Below, in pieces: positions 14,334-20,240 of a stretch of DNA of 20,240 nucleotides. The DNA lies in assembly GCA_934541205.1 (NCBI GenBank), contig CAKTDK010000016.1:1-20240 (forward strand). Direction: 5' to 3'. Origin of the DNA: an uncultured Eubacteriales bacterium (lineage in GTDB: Bacteria; Bacillota; Clostridia; Oscillospirales; RGIG7773). The notes below the pieces were generated by a model that saw only the letters and a list, made by a program, of their open reading frames with translations, made no database searches and was not told the DNA's origin. The stretch's first letter is position 1, and every line of letters starts with the position of its first letter. The position numbers and the translations under genes are program-made.

Positions 14334-16565
14334 TTATATTGCGGTGTGGAAAGTTCGTGAAATAACTTCTCTTTGCTGTTCTTTTGAAAGCTTGTTGAAA
14401 TGCACCGCGTATCCTGATACTCTTACGGTAAGGTTAGGATATTTTTCCGGATTTTCATAAGCGTCCATAAGTTTTTCTTTATTTAAAACGTTTACGTTAA
14501 TATGATGAGCCATATTTTTAAAATAACCGTCAAGTATGCTTACAAGGTTATTTACTCTGTCATCATCGGATTTGCCCAAAGTATTGGGAGTGATTGAAAA
14601 AGTATTTGAAATTCCGTCGCGGCAGCAAGCGTAATCGAGTTTTGAAACAGAGTTCAAAGAAGCCAGAGCTCCGTTTTCATCACGGTTATGCATTGGGTTT
14701 GCACCAGGAGCAAAAGGTTCTCCTTTTTTTCTTCCGTCAGGCGTTGAACCGGTTTTTTTACCGTACATTACATTTGAAGTAATGGTCAAAACCGACAAAG
14801 TGTGTTCCGCGTTTCTGTAAGTCGGAGTCTTTTTCAGCTCTTCATATACGTTTTGAAGCACCTTTTGCGCAATCAGGTCAACTCTGTCGTCGTCGTTGCC
14901 GTACTTTGGAAATTCTCCTCTGGTATCAAAATCAACTATATACCCTTGCTCATCTCGTTTTACAAAAACTTTGGCATATTTTATTGCACTCAGAGAATCT
15001 GTAATAACGGAAAGTCCTGCAACGCCGAAAGCCATAAGTCTTTCAACATCAGTATCGTGAAGGGCCATCTGTATTTTCTCATAAGCATATTTGTCATGCA
15101 TATAATGAATGGCGTTCATCGTGTTTACATAAAGTCTGCAAAGCCATACCATATATTTGTTAAGTCTTTCAGTAACTTTATCAAAATCAAGTACCTCTTC
15201 AGGATATACTTCCATAGAAGGTCCAAGGTCTATACCGGAAAGTGTATCATGACCGCCGTTCAAAGCTAAAAGAAGAAGTTTTGGAAGATTGCATCTTGCA
15301 CCGAAAAACTGCATCTGTTTGCCGATTTTCATAGCTGAAACGCAGCAAGCGATTGCGTAATCGTCACCGTATACAGGACGCATAACATCGTCGTTTTCAT
15401 ATTGAATGGAATCGGTATCAATAGATACCTTTGCGCAAAATCTTTTAAATCCTTCAGGCAGCTTTTCCGACCATAAAATAGTAAGGTTTGGTTCCGGCGC
15501 CGAGCCTAAATTATAAAGAGTATTTAAAATACGGAAAGAATTTTTAGTTACAAGAGGAACGCCTTTTGTGCTTACTCCTCCGACAGCTTCGGTAATCCAC
15601 ATAGGATCTCCGCCGAAAAGTTCGTTATAATCAGGAGTTCTTAAATGTCTTGCCATTCTCAGTTTCATAACAAAATCATCCATTATTTCCTGCGCCTGTT
15701 TTTCGGTTAAAATACCTTTTTCAAAATCTCTTTCAATATAAATATCAAAGAAAGTGGAAGTTCTTCCAAGGGACATAGCAGCACCGTTTTGTTCTTTAAT
15801 TGCGGCAAGATATGCAAAATAAGTCCACTGCACGGCTTCTTTTGCATTTGACGCAGGTTTTGATATATCATATCCGTACATAGAAGCCATTTCTTTAAGC
15901 ATTTTTAAGAAATTTATCTGCTGATAAAGTTCTTCAAGAATCCTGATGTTGTCAACATCCATATCTAAAAGACCTTTTTCCGCTTTATCTTTTTCTTTTT
16001 CTTCGATAAGCTTGTCCACGCCGTACAGCGCAACACGCCTGTAATCACCGATTATTCTGCCTCTTCCGTAAGCGTCAGGAAGTCCTGTTATAACTCCGCT
16101 TTTACGCGCTTTTCTCATTTCATCGGTATAAACTCTGAAAACACCATCGTTATGGGTGGTTCTGTATTTGAATTCGCTTTCGATTTTATCGGAAAGCTGA
16201 TATCCGTAAGCTTCACACGCCTGTCGCGCCATTCTTATTCCGCCGAAAGGATTTACGCCTCTTTTTAAAGGACGATTTGTCTGAAGTCCTACGATTATTT
16301 CATTTTCTTTGTCGAGATATCCGGGTTTATAGTTTGTTAGAGAAGAAACTGTAGTTGTATCAATATCTATGACTCCTCCGTATTCTCTTTCAAGCTTTAA
16401 AAGACTATTAAGACGGTCTGTCAGCATTTTTGTTCTTTCGGTGGGACCTTCAAGAAAACTGTCATCGCCTTCATACAGCTTATAGTTATTCAAAATAAAG
16501 TCGGATACGTTAATCTCCTCTTGCCATTTACCTTTTTTAAATCCGCTCCATTGTTCGAAATTCAT
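14334..16565 (-). CDS. pflB: Formate acetyltransferase (pyruvate formate-lyase)
   Basis: Glycyl-radical enzyme that splits pyruvate with CoA into acetyl-CoA and formate in the cytoplasm during anaerobic growth. The catalytic pair is C407-C408 in DDYAIACCVS. The glycyl-radical residue is G718 in VRVSGYAVHF, 25 residues from the C-terminus, as in E. coli. 743 aa is close to the usual 760. The N-terminus (FEQWSGFKKGKWQEEINV) and the ending VISRTFHTAI match the true PflB clade, rather than glycerol dehydratase or choline lyase. A strong AAGGAGG lies about 7 bases before the start. Expression is set by a promoter, a ZTP riboswitch and a terminator within the 190 bases upstream. pflA follows in the same unit. 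Confidence 0.96.
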   Translation of the reverse strand: MNFEQWSGFKKGKWQEEINVSDFILNNYKLYEGDDSFLEGPTERTKMLTDRLNSLLKLEREYGGVIDIDTTTVSSLTNYKPGYLDKENEIIVGLQTNRPLKRGVNPFGGIRMARQACEAYGYQLSDKIESEFKYRTTHNDGVFRVYTDEMRKARKSGVITGLPDAYGRGRIIGDYRRVALYGVDKLIEEKEKDKAEKGLLDMDVDNIRILEELYQQINFLKMLKEMASMYGYDISKPASNAKEAVQWTYFAYLAAIKEQNGAAMSLGRTSTFFDIYIERDFEKGILTEKQAQEIMDDFVMKLRMARHLRTPDYNELFGGDPMWITEAVGGVSTKGVPLVTKNSFRILNTLYNLGSAPEPNLTILWSEKLPEGFKRFCAKVSIDTDSIQYENDDVMRPVYGDDYAIACCVSAMKIGKQMQFFGARCNLPKLLLLALNGGHDTLSGIDLGPSMEVYPEEVLDFDKVTERLNKYMVWLCRLYVNTMNAIHYMHDKYAYEKIQMALHDTDVERLMAFGVAGLSVITDSLSAIKYAKVFVKRDEQGYIVDFDTRGEFPKYGNDDDRVDLIAQKVLQNVYEELKKTPTYRNAEHTLSVLTITSNVMYGKKTGSTPDGRKKGEPFAPGANPMHNRDENGALASLNSVSKLDYACCRDGISNTFSITPNTLGKSDDDRVNNLVSILDGYFKNMAHHINVNVLNKEKLMDAYENPEKYPNLTVRVSGYAVHFNKLSKEQQREVISRTFHTAI

Positions 16566-16625
16566 TGTAATTCCTCCTTACGCAAAAACTTTGTCATAAA
16601 CAAAAGTTTTTATTATAATCAAAAA

Positions 16626-16659
16626 GGCAATTTTGTAACCTTGAAATCACAAAATTGCC
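16626..16659 (-). terminator. Riboswitch expression-platform terminator
   Basis: On the minus strand GGCAATTTTGT pairs with ACAAAATTGCC around a 12-base loop, then TTTTT. The first bases of the stem are also part of the 3' hairpin of the ZTP aptamer (CTGGGCA), so aptamer and terminator compete. This is the standard ON arrangement on ligand binding. Confidence 0.88.
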
Positions 16660-16730
16660 CAGACGGTCGGCTTACAAGTTTTATGTTTCCCCGTGGTAGT
16701 CCACTTATTCCGTCAGTAACATAAAACCTA
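16656..16730 (-). ncRNA. ZTP (pfl-motif) riboswitch ahead of pflB
   Basis: Minus-strand aptamer of the ZMP/ZTP riboswitch class, which senses the purine-pathway intermediate AICAR as mono- or triphosphate, a signal of low 10-formyl-THF. Hallmarks in order: P1 GTTTTATGTT, the conserved CTGACGGAA, P2 GTGG-ACTA-CCAC, P1 closing AACATAAAAC, a linker, and the 3' part GCCGACCGTCTGGGCA. GACGG and CCGTC can form the class pseudoknot. The 3' element runs directly into a terminator (16626-16659), so ligand would be expected to turn pflBA on. Formate made by PflB feeds 10-formyl-THF synthesis, which gives a coherent feedback. The family call rests on motif order and near-identical core sequence. Confidence 0.93.
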
Positions 16731-16748
16731 TTTACTTTTTACAGTTTC

Positions 16749-16777
16749 AGTATATACCTTAAAAAATCAGCTGTCAA
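16749..16777 (-). promoter_or_regulatory. Consensus promoter of pflBA
   Basis: Minus strand TTGACA (16772-16777), a 17-base spacer, and TATACT (16749-16754). The start would fall at about 16742, roughly 12 bases before the riboswitch P1. The only strong promoter seen for pflBA. Confidence 0.85.
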
Positions 16778-16823
16778 TAAAGTTTTTGATTTTCTACAAA
16801 TAATATAAAAAAACTATATAAAA

Positions 16824-16861
16824 GCTCTTTTTTATTATGATATACAACTATACAAAAGAGC
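16824..16861 (-). terminator. Terminator of the COG1313 gene
   Basis: On the minus strand GCTCTTTT pairs with AAAAGAGC across a 22-base loop and is followed by TTTTATATAG and TTTTTTT. It lies 27 bases past the stop at 16888 and separates this gene from pflBA. Confidence 0.65.
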
Positions 16862-16887
16862 AACTTTGTCTACTAATTTAGTATACA

Positions 16888-17772
16888 TTAAAAATTAACC
16901 CCTGTCAAGTCGAATTTTGGAATATAATCTTCTTTTGCAGAAGATTTTTGCTGAAAATATCCCTTAAAGCCATATTTTTCGGCTCTTTCAATAACTTTAT
17001 TATACTCGTAAGTTGTAATTTTTCTGTTTATTTCAGGAAAATTACAGCTTTGATAAAAAGGAATATACTGACTCATAATACTAAATATAAAATCGTCTTT
17101 TGAATAATTTTCATAAAGATAATCAAGTATTTTTAAAGAGTCTTTATAGCAGGAAGGCATAACAAGATGCCTTATTATTGTTCCTTTTTTTAAAAGATTA
17201 TTTTCAAAAATAGGTTTCCCCTTTGTTTTAATCATTATGTCAAGGGATTTTTTTACTGTTTCAAAATAATTTTCACATTTTAAGTATTTTTTTGAAAGCT
17301 CATTATCAAAAAATTTTATATCCGTAAGATAAATATCCACATATTGATTAAGAATTTTTATGGTTTGGGGCTTGTCATAACCCGAAGTATTATAAATAAT
17401 AGGTATATTAATATTATTTTTTACCTTTTGTAAAGCGTTTATTATATTTTTTATGAAATGTGAAGGAGTTACAAGATTTATATTATGCGCGCCTTTATTT
17501 TGAAGCTCCAGAAAAATTTCGGAAAGTCTTTCGTCTGATATTTCTTGTCCGAAGTTTTCGCTTGAAATTTTATAATTTTGACAAAAACAACATTTTAGAT
17601 TGCAGCCTGAAAAAAACACTGTTCCTGAACCGTTTTTTCCTGAAATGCAAGGCTCCTCCCAAAAATGAAGAGAAGCTTTCGCAATTTTTACTTTTTCTCC
17701 CGTTTTGCAGAAGCCTTTATACAGACTTTTATCCGCACCGCAGTTTCTGGGACAATCGGTGCAAAGATGCAT
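16888..17772 (-). CDS. Radical SAM protein of the PflX/COG1313 family
   Basis: 294-aa radical SAM Fe-S protein. The N-terminus has a cysteine group CTDCPRNC...GFC (C4, C7, C11, C22) that may bind a metal or second cluster. The radical SAM motif is CNLKCCFC (C57, C61, C64) within FFSGCNLKCCFCQNYKIS, a signature of COG1313. LVTPSHF and YLTDIKFF follow, and a conserved RHLVMPSCY comes near residue 215. The family resembles PflA but its substrate is unknown, and nothing in its position shows that it activates PflB. It has its own terminator and an AGGTGAT ribosome site. It is divergent from the wecB gene with a 108-base shared upstream region. Confidence 0.85.
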   Translation of the reverse strand: MHLCTDCPRNCGADKSLYKGFCKTGEKVKIAKASLHFWEEPCISGKNGSGTVFFSGCNLKCCFCQNYKISSENFGQEISDERLSEIFLELQNKGAHNINLVTPSHFIKNIINALQKVKNNINIPIIYNTSGYDKPQTIKILNQYVDIYLTDIKFFDNELSKKYLKCENYFETVKKSLDIMIKTKGKPIFENNLLKKGTIIRHLVMPSCYKDSLKILDYLYENYSKDDFIFSIMSQYIPFYQSCNFPEINRKITTYEYNKVIERAEKYGFKGYFQQKSSAKEDYIPKFDLTGVNF

Positions 17773-17880
17773 ATTATCACCTGAATATAATTTTATTTGA
17801 TTTCATTATATAATTAATACTTTAAAAAATCCATATAATATGGTAAAATTAAAGAAAAATACTGTTGAGGTTATTTATAA

Positions 17881-18978
17881 ATGAAAAAAGTAATGCTGGT
17901 TTTCGGGACAAGACCGGAAGCTATAAAAATGTGTCCTTTGGTAAATGAACTTAAAACCCGTAAAAATATAAAAACTTTGGTATGTGTTACAGGTCAGCAC
18001 CGTCAGATGCTTGACCAGGTTTTAAACGCTTTTGAGGTTGTACCGGATTATGATTTATCAATAATGAAAGATAAGCAGACTCTTTTTGACGTAACTACCA
18101 ATATTTTAAATTCAATAAAAGAAGTTCTTGAAAAGGAAGCTCCCGATGTTGTGCTTGTTCACGGAGATACTTCTACAACTTTTGTTACAGCGCTTGCTTG
18201 CTTTTATCTTCAGATTCCTGTAGGCCACGTTGAAGCGGGACTTCGCACATATAATATATATTCGCCGTTTCCCGAAGAATTTAATAGGCAGGCTGTGGGA
18301 ATTATTGCAAAATTCAACTTTGCTCCCACTCAGATGTCAAAAAATAATCTTATAAAAGAAGGAAAAAATCCCGACAGTATTTTTATTACGGGAAATACTG
18401 CAATCGACGCGCTTAAAACCACTGTAAGAAAAGATTATTCTCATGAAATATTAGATTGGGCGTCTGATTCAAGACTTATTATGCTGACTGCCCACAGAAG
18501 AGAAAATTTAGGAGAGCCTTTAAAGCATATGTTTCGCGCAATAAAAAGAATTGTTGACGAAACAAAAGATATAAAAGTTATATATCCTATTCATATGAAT
18601 CCTGCCGTAAGACAGGCTGCCGCCGAAATACTTGGAAATCACAACAGAATAAAAATCATAGATCCTCTTGATGTACTTGATTTTCATAATTTTCTTGCAA
18701 AATCATATCTTATTCTTACAGACAGCGGCGGAATTCAGGAGGAAGCTCCATCACTTGGCAAGCCTGTACTTGTTATGCGTGATACAACAGAGCGGCCCGA
18801 AGGCATTGAGGCAGGAACTTTGAAGCTTGTAGGAACAAACGAAGAAACAATTTACAAAGAATTTAAAAGGCTTTTGACAGAAAAGGGAGAATATGAAAAA
18901 ATGAGCAAGGCGTCAAATCCTTACGGTGACGGCTTTGCTTGCAAGCGTATTTGTGATATTTTGGAAAAAAGTTTATAG
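17881..18978 (+). CDS. wecB: UDP-N-acetylglucosamine 2-epimerase (non-hydrolysing)
   Basis: Interconverts UDP-GlcNAc and UDP-ManNAc for cell-surface polymers (teichoic acid linkage, enterobacterial-type antigens or capsules); also called MnaA in Firmicutes. 365 aa is the normal size. Seen motifs: FGTRPEAIK (8-16), VTGQHRQMLD, LVHGDTSTT with D96, GHVEAGLRT with E118, PFPEEFNRQ (about 129-137), ITGNTAID, TAHRREN (about 204-210), and DSGGIQEEAPSLGKPVLVMRDTTERPEG, the GT-B sugar-nucleotide part. GAGG lies about 10 bases before the ATG. It is followed by a strong terminator, so it is a single-gene unit. Confidence 0.93.
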   Translation: MKKVMLVFGTRPEAIKMCPLVNELKTRKNIKTLVCVTGQHRQMLDQVLNAFEVVPDYDLSIMKDKQTLFDVTTNILNSIKEVLEKEAPDVVLVHGDTSTTFVTALACFYLQIPVGHVEAGLRTYNIYSPFPEEFNRQAVGIIAKFNFAPTQMSKNNLIKEGKNPDSIFITGNTAIDALKTTVRKDYSHEILDWASDSRLIMLTAHRRENLGEPLKHMFRAIKRIVDETKDIKVIYPIHMNPAVRQAAAEILGNHNRIKIIDPLDVLDFHNFLAKSYLILTDSGGIQEEAPSLGKPVLVMRDTTERPEGIEAGTLKLVGTNEETIYKEFKRLLTEKGEYEKMSKASNPYGDGFACKRICDILEKSL

Positions 18979-18990
18979 AATATATAAATG

Positions 18991-19026
18991 AAAAAGCATT
19001 ATTCTAAAAATGAATAATGCTTTTTT
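18991..19026 (+). terminator. Terminator after wecB
   Basis: AAAAAGCATTATTC (18991-19004) pairs with GAATAATGCTTTTT (19012-19025) around TAAAAAT, with six T at 19021-19026. It begins 12 bases after the stop. Confidence 0.85.
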
Positions 19027-19141
19027 AAAATAATAATGTTTTCATATAATAACACTTTTAATAATACTTTTTCATTAATAATATTGCTTTTAAGTAATAA
19101 AAATGTTATTTTATATCTATATATTTAAAGGAGAGTGAATT

Positions 19142-19462
19142 ATGAAAAATTGTATCAAATGCAACAGTCAAATAGCGGACGATGCAAAAAAATGTCCTTA
19201 TTGCGAAACGATACAACCTTCTGAAAGCGTGTATAATAATTCTTCAAATATTACGGGATGTCCGCGTTGCGGAAGCCATAACATAAAAGTTGTAAGCGAA
19301 ACAAACGGAAAATCTCAGGGATTTGATTTGGGAAAAGGCTGTCTCGGATATTTGTGTCTCGGCCCTTGGGGATGGCTTTGCGGTCTTTGCGGAATGGGAA
19401 AAGGATACACCTCTACTACTACTTACAGGATGTGTGTTGATTGTGGAGCGCGATTTAGATAA
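19142..19462 (+). CDS. Small protein with two zinc-ribbon modules
   Basis: 106-aa protein with two cysteine modules. Module 1 has CIKC (C4, C7) and CPYC (C18, C21), a classic short zinc ribbon. Module 2 has CPRCGS (C40, C43) and CVDCG (C98, C101). Between the second pair is a glycine- and cysteine-rich hydrophobic stretch (GCLGYLCLGPWGWLCGLCG, about 66-84) that could insert in or lie on a membrane, as in LITAF-like and related small membrane zinc ribbons. Function unknown. An AAAGGAG site is about 8 bases upstream. It overlaps the next gene if that starts at GTG 19443. Confidence 0.78.
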   Translation: MKNCIKCNSQIADDAKKCPYCETIQPSESVYNNSSNITGCPRCGSHNIKVVSETNGKSQGFDLGKGCLGYLCLGPWGWLCGLCGMGKGYTSTTTYRMCVDCGARFR

Positions 19463-19814
19463 AAAAACAAAGTTTTGGCTTTTTCTTATGAAAATCGGAA
19501 AAGTTTTTGGCTGTCATCAATTATATGACCGAAGCTTTAAAATTAAAGGGTGGCAATTTCCTCTTTGCGCCAGATGTACCGGAATTTTTTTTGGTCAGAT
19601 AATTTCTTTGATTTTATTTTGTTTAAAGCTTTATACACCCTGGTATTTTTGTATAATTTTTATTATACCTTTAGTTATTGACGGAACACTGCAATATTTT
19701 AAAAAGCTTGAATCCAATAACATTCGACGGCTTATAACGGGACTTTTATGCGGATTTGGATATTTTACGGTTGTTCTTTATATTTTTAAATGGATTTTTT
19801 CAGTAATATTTTAA
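19443..19814 (+). CDS. DUF2085 membrane protein
   Basis: Small predicted membrane protein with the DUF2085 signature: GCHQLYDRSFKIKG, then FPLCARCTGIFFG, followed by two to three hydrophobic helices (about 50-70, 72-85 and 100-123 counted from this start). The conserved Cys-His and CxxC residues suggest a metal or redox site; function is unknown. Start choice is uncertain. GTG 19443 gives 123 aa with a 20-base overlap with the zinc-ribbon gene and keeps the family-like KFWLFLMKIGK; ATG 19488 gives 108 aa but has no ribosome site. The longer open frame to ATG 19323 lies inside the upstream gene and reads as non-family sequence. Confidence 0.75.
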   Translation: MERDLDKKTKFWLFLMKIGKVFGCHQLYDRSFKIKGWQFPLCARCTGIFFGQIISLILFCLKLYTPWYFCIIFIIPLVIDGTLQYFKKLESNNIRRLITGLLCGFGYFTVVLYIFKWIFSVIF

Positions 19815-19968
19815 TAATGGAAAATTGTTTCTGAGTTAATATTATTGATTTTTCAAAAAATAATTATAAAAATCGTTTTGGGATTAATATTATAGATATT
19901 TCAAAAAATTAATAATAAAAGTTCTTCAAAAATTAATAATAAAAAAATTTTTAAAGAATTAATTATAA

Positions 19969-20004
19969 AAAATTGCGCACTCTATTTAATGGGTGAGCAA
20001 TTTT
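19969..20004 (+). promoter_or_regulatory. Hairpin covering ribosome site and TTG start
   Basis: AAAATTGC-g-CAC (19969-19980) pairs with GTG-a-GCAATTTT (19993-20004) around a 12-base loop. The right arm holds GGTGAG, the likely ribosome site, and two bases of the TTG start at 20003. It may restrain translation of the last gene. The stretch 19815-19968 before it is very AT-rich with TTAATAAT-like repeats and no gene. Confidence 0.45.
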
Positions 20005-20240
20005 GAAATTTAAAGAGACTTTTACGATTTTTACAATCGGAGCAGTAGGCTACAGCCTTTTGGAAATTTTATGGCGTGGATACACTCATTGGACTATGAC
20101 AATAACCGGCGGCGCTTGTTTTTGTTTTATTTATAATATAAATAAAAGGCTTAAAAATATTTCTTTATGGAAAAAATGCTTTTTCGGCGCCGCAGCAATT
20201 ACAATGACCGAACTTACTGTCGGATGTATAGTAAATAAGC
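20003..20240 (+). CDS. PF06541-like membrane protein, 5' part only
   Basis: Open to the right window edge; 79 codons visible. An in-frame stop at 19994 limits the start to TTG 20003 (or ATT 20000), with GGTGAG just upstream; the next ATG is at 20096. The protein reads MKFKETFTIFTIGAVGYSLLE, broken here by LEILWRGYTHWTM, then TGGACFCFIY and ITMTELTVGCIVNK. Two to three membrane helices are apparent. GYTHWTM and TxxELxVGCIVN are features of small clostridial membrane proteins annotated as putative ABC-transporter permeases, similar in layout to the protein at 3471. Function is unknown. Confidence 0.65.
   Translation, partial: MKFKETFTIFTIGAVGYSLLEILWRGYTHWTMTITGGACFCFIYNINKRLKNISLWKKCFFGAAAITMTELTVGCIVNK

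Noticed and set aside
14594..15269. Plus-strand frames inside pflB
   Set aside because: They are antisense to a full-length, motif-complete PflB and show no family features.
16888..17772. A second PflA
   Set aside because: The N-terminal CxxC...C group and FFSGCNLKCCFCQNY place it in COG1313, not among glycyl-radical activases; pflA is at 13572-14285.
19323..19442. Upstream part of the long DUF2085 frame
   Set aside because: It lies within the zinc-ribbon gene in another frame and its residues do not look like the family; GTG 19443 or ATG 19488 is a better start.

Overview
This window reads as chromosomal DNA of an AT-rich anaerobic Firmicute (Clostridia-like). The evidence is strong AGGAGG-type ribosome sites, A/T-ending codons, a glycyl-radical pyruvate formate-lyase system, an oxygen-sensitive 2-hydroxyacyl-CoA dehydratase-activase type protein, and an AbrB regulator with a C-terminal zinc ribbon. 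I cannot name a species.

Layout. (1) 1-1310: the 3' end of an amidohydrolase, a strong hairpin, then a decayed IS3/IS150-type transposase. (2) 1474-3109, minus strand: a membrane-anchored metallophosphoesterase followed by trans-aconitate methyltransferase (tam). (3) 3471-9725, plus strand: a tightly packed run of a PF06541 membrane protein, a BadF/BcrA-type activase with two ATPase domains plus DUF2229 (970 aa), its partner COG3581 protein (424 aa), a YwlG/DUF436 protein and tcdA. Together the 970- and 424-aa proteins have the domains and length of the single ~1,400-aa protein found in many clostridia. (4) 9726-10705: a spacer with two tiny ORFs and a GNAT acetyltransferase. (5) 10706-13056: about 2.3 kb with no convincing protein gene. 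It holds a tandem duplication carrying 21-bp minisatellites and strong terminators, and two related small-RNA loci transcribed on the minus strand from consensus promoters. A 31-bp inverted copy of one RNA's 3' end and several hairpins are also there. (6) 13057-13326: an AbrB/SpoVT-type regulator behind a long inverted repeat. (7) 13572-16565, minus strand: pflB-pflA, with a clear ZTP (pfl-motif) riboswitch, terminator and consensus promoter ahead of pflB and a 46-bp perfect palindrome at the pflA stop. (8) 16888-17772, minus strand: a COG1313 radical SAM protein. (9) 17881-20240, plus strand: a UDP-GlcNAc 2-epimerase, a zinc-ribbon protein, a DUF2085 protein and the start of a second PF06541-like membrane protein.

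How the parts work together. PflA installs the glycyl radical on PflB, which splits pyruvate into acetyl-CoA and formate. The riboswitch ties this to one-carbon status through ZTP/ZMP. The best candidate for an undescribed system is the pair of small RNAs at about 11.69-11.78 kb and 12.40-12.50 kb. Both have two hairpins inside a closing stem, with identical loops UUCCCG and CCUUUAA on divergent stems. Both loops resemble anti-Shine-Dalgarno sequence, which suggests, without proving, trans-acting regulators.
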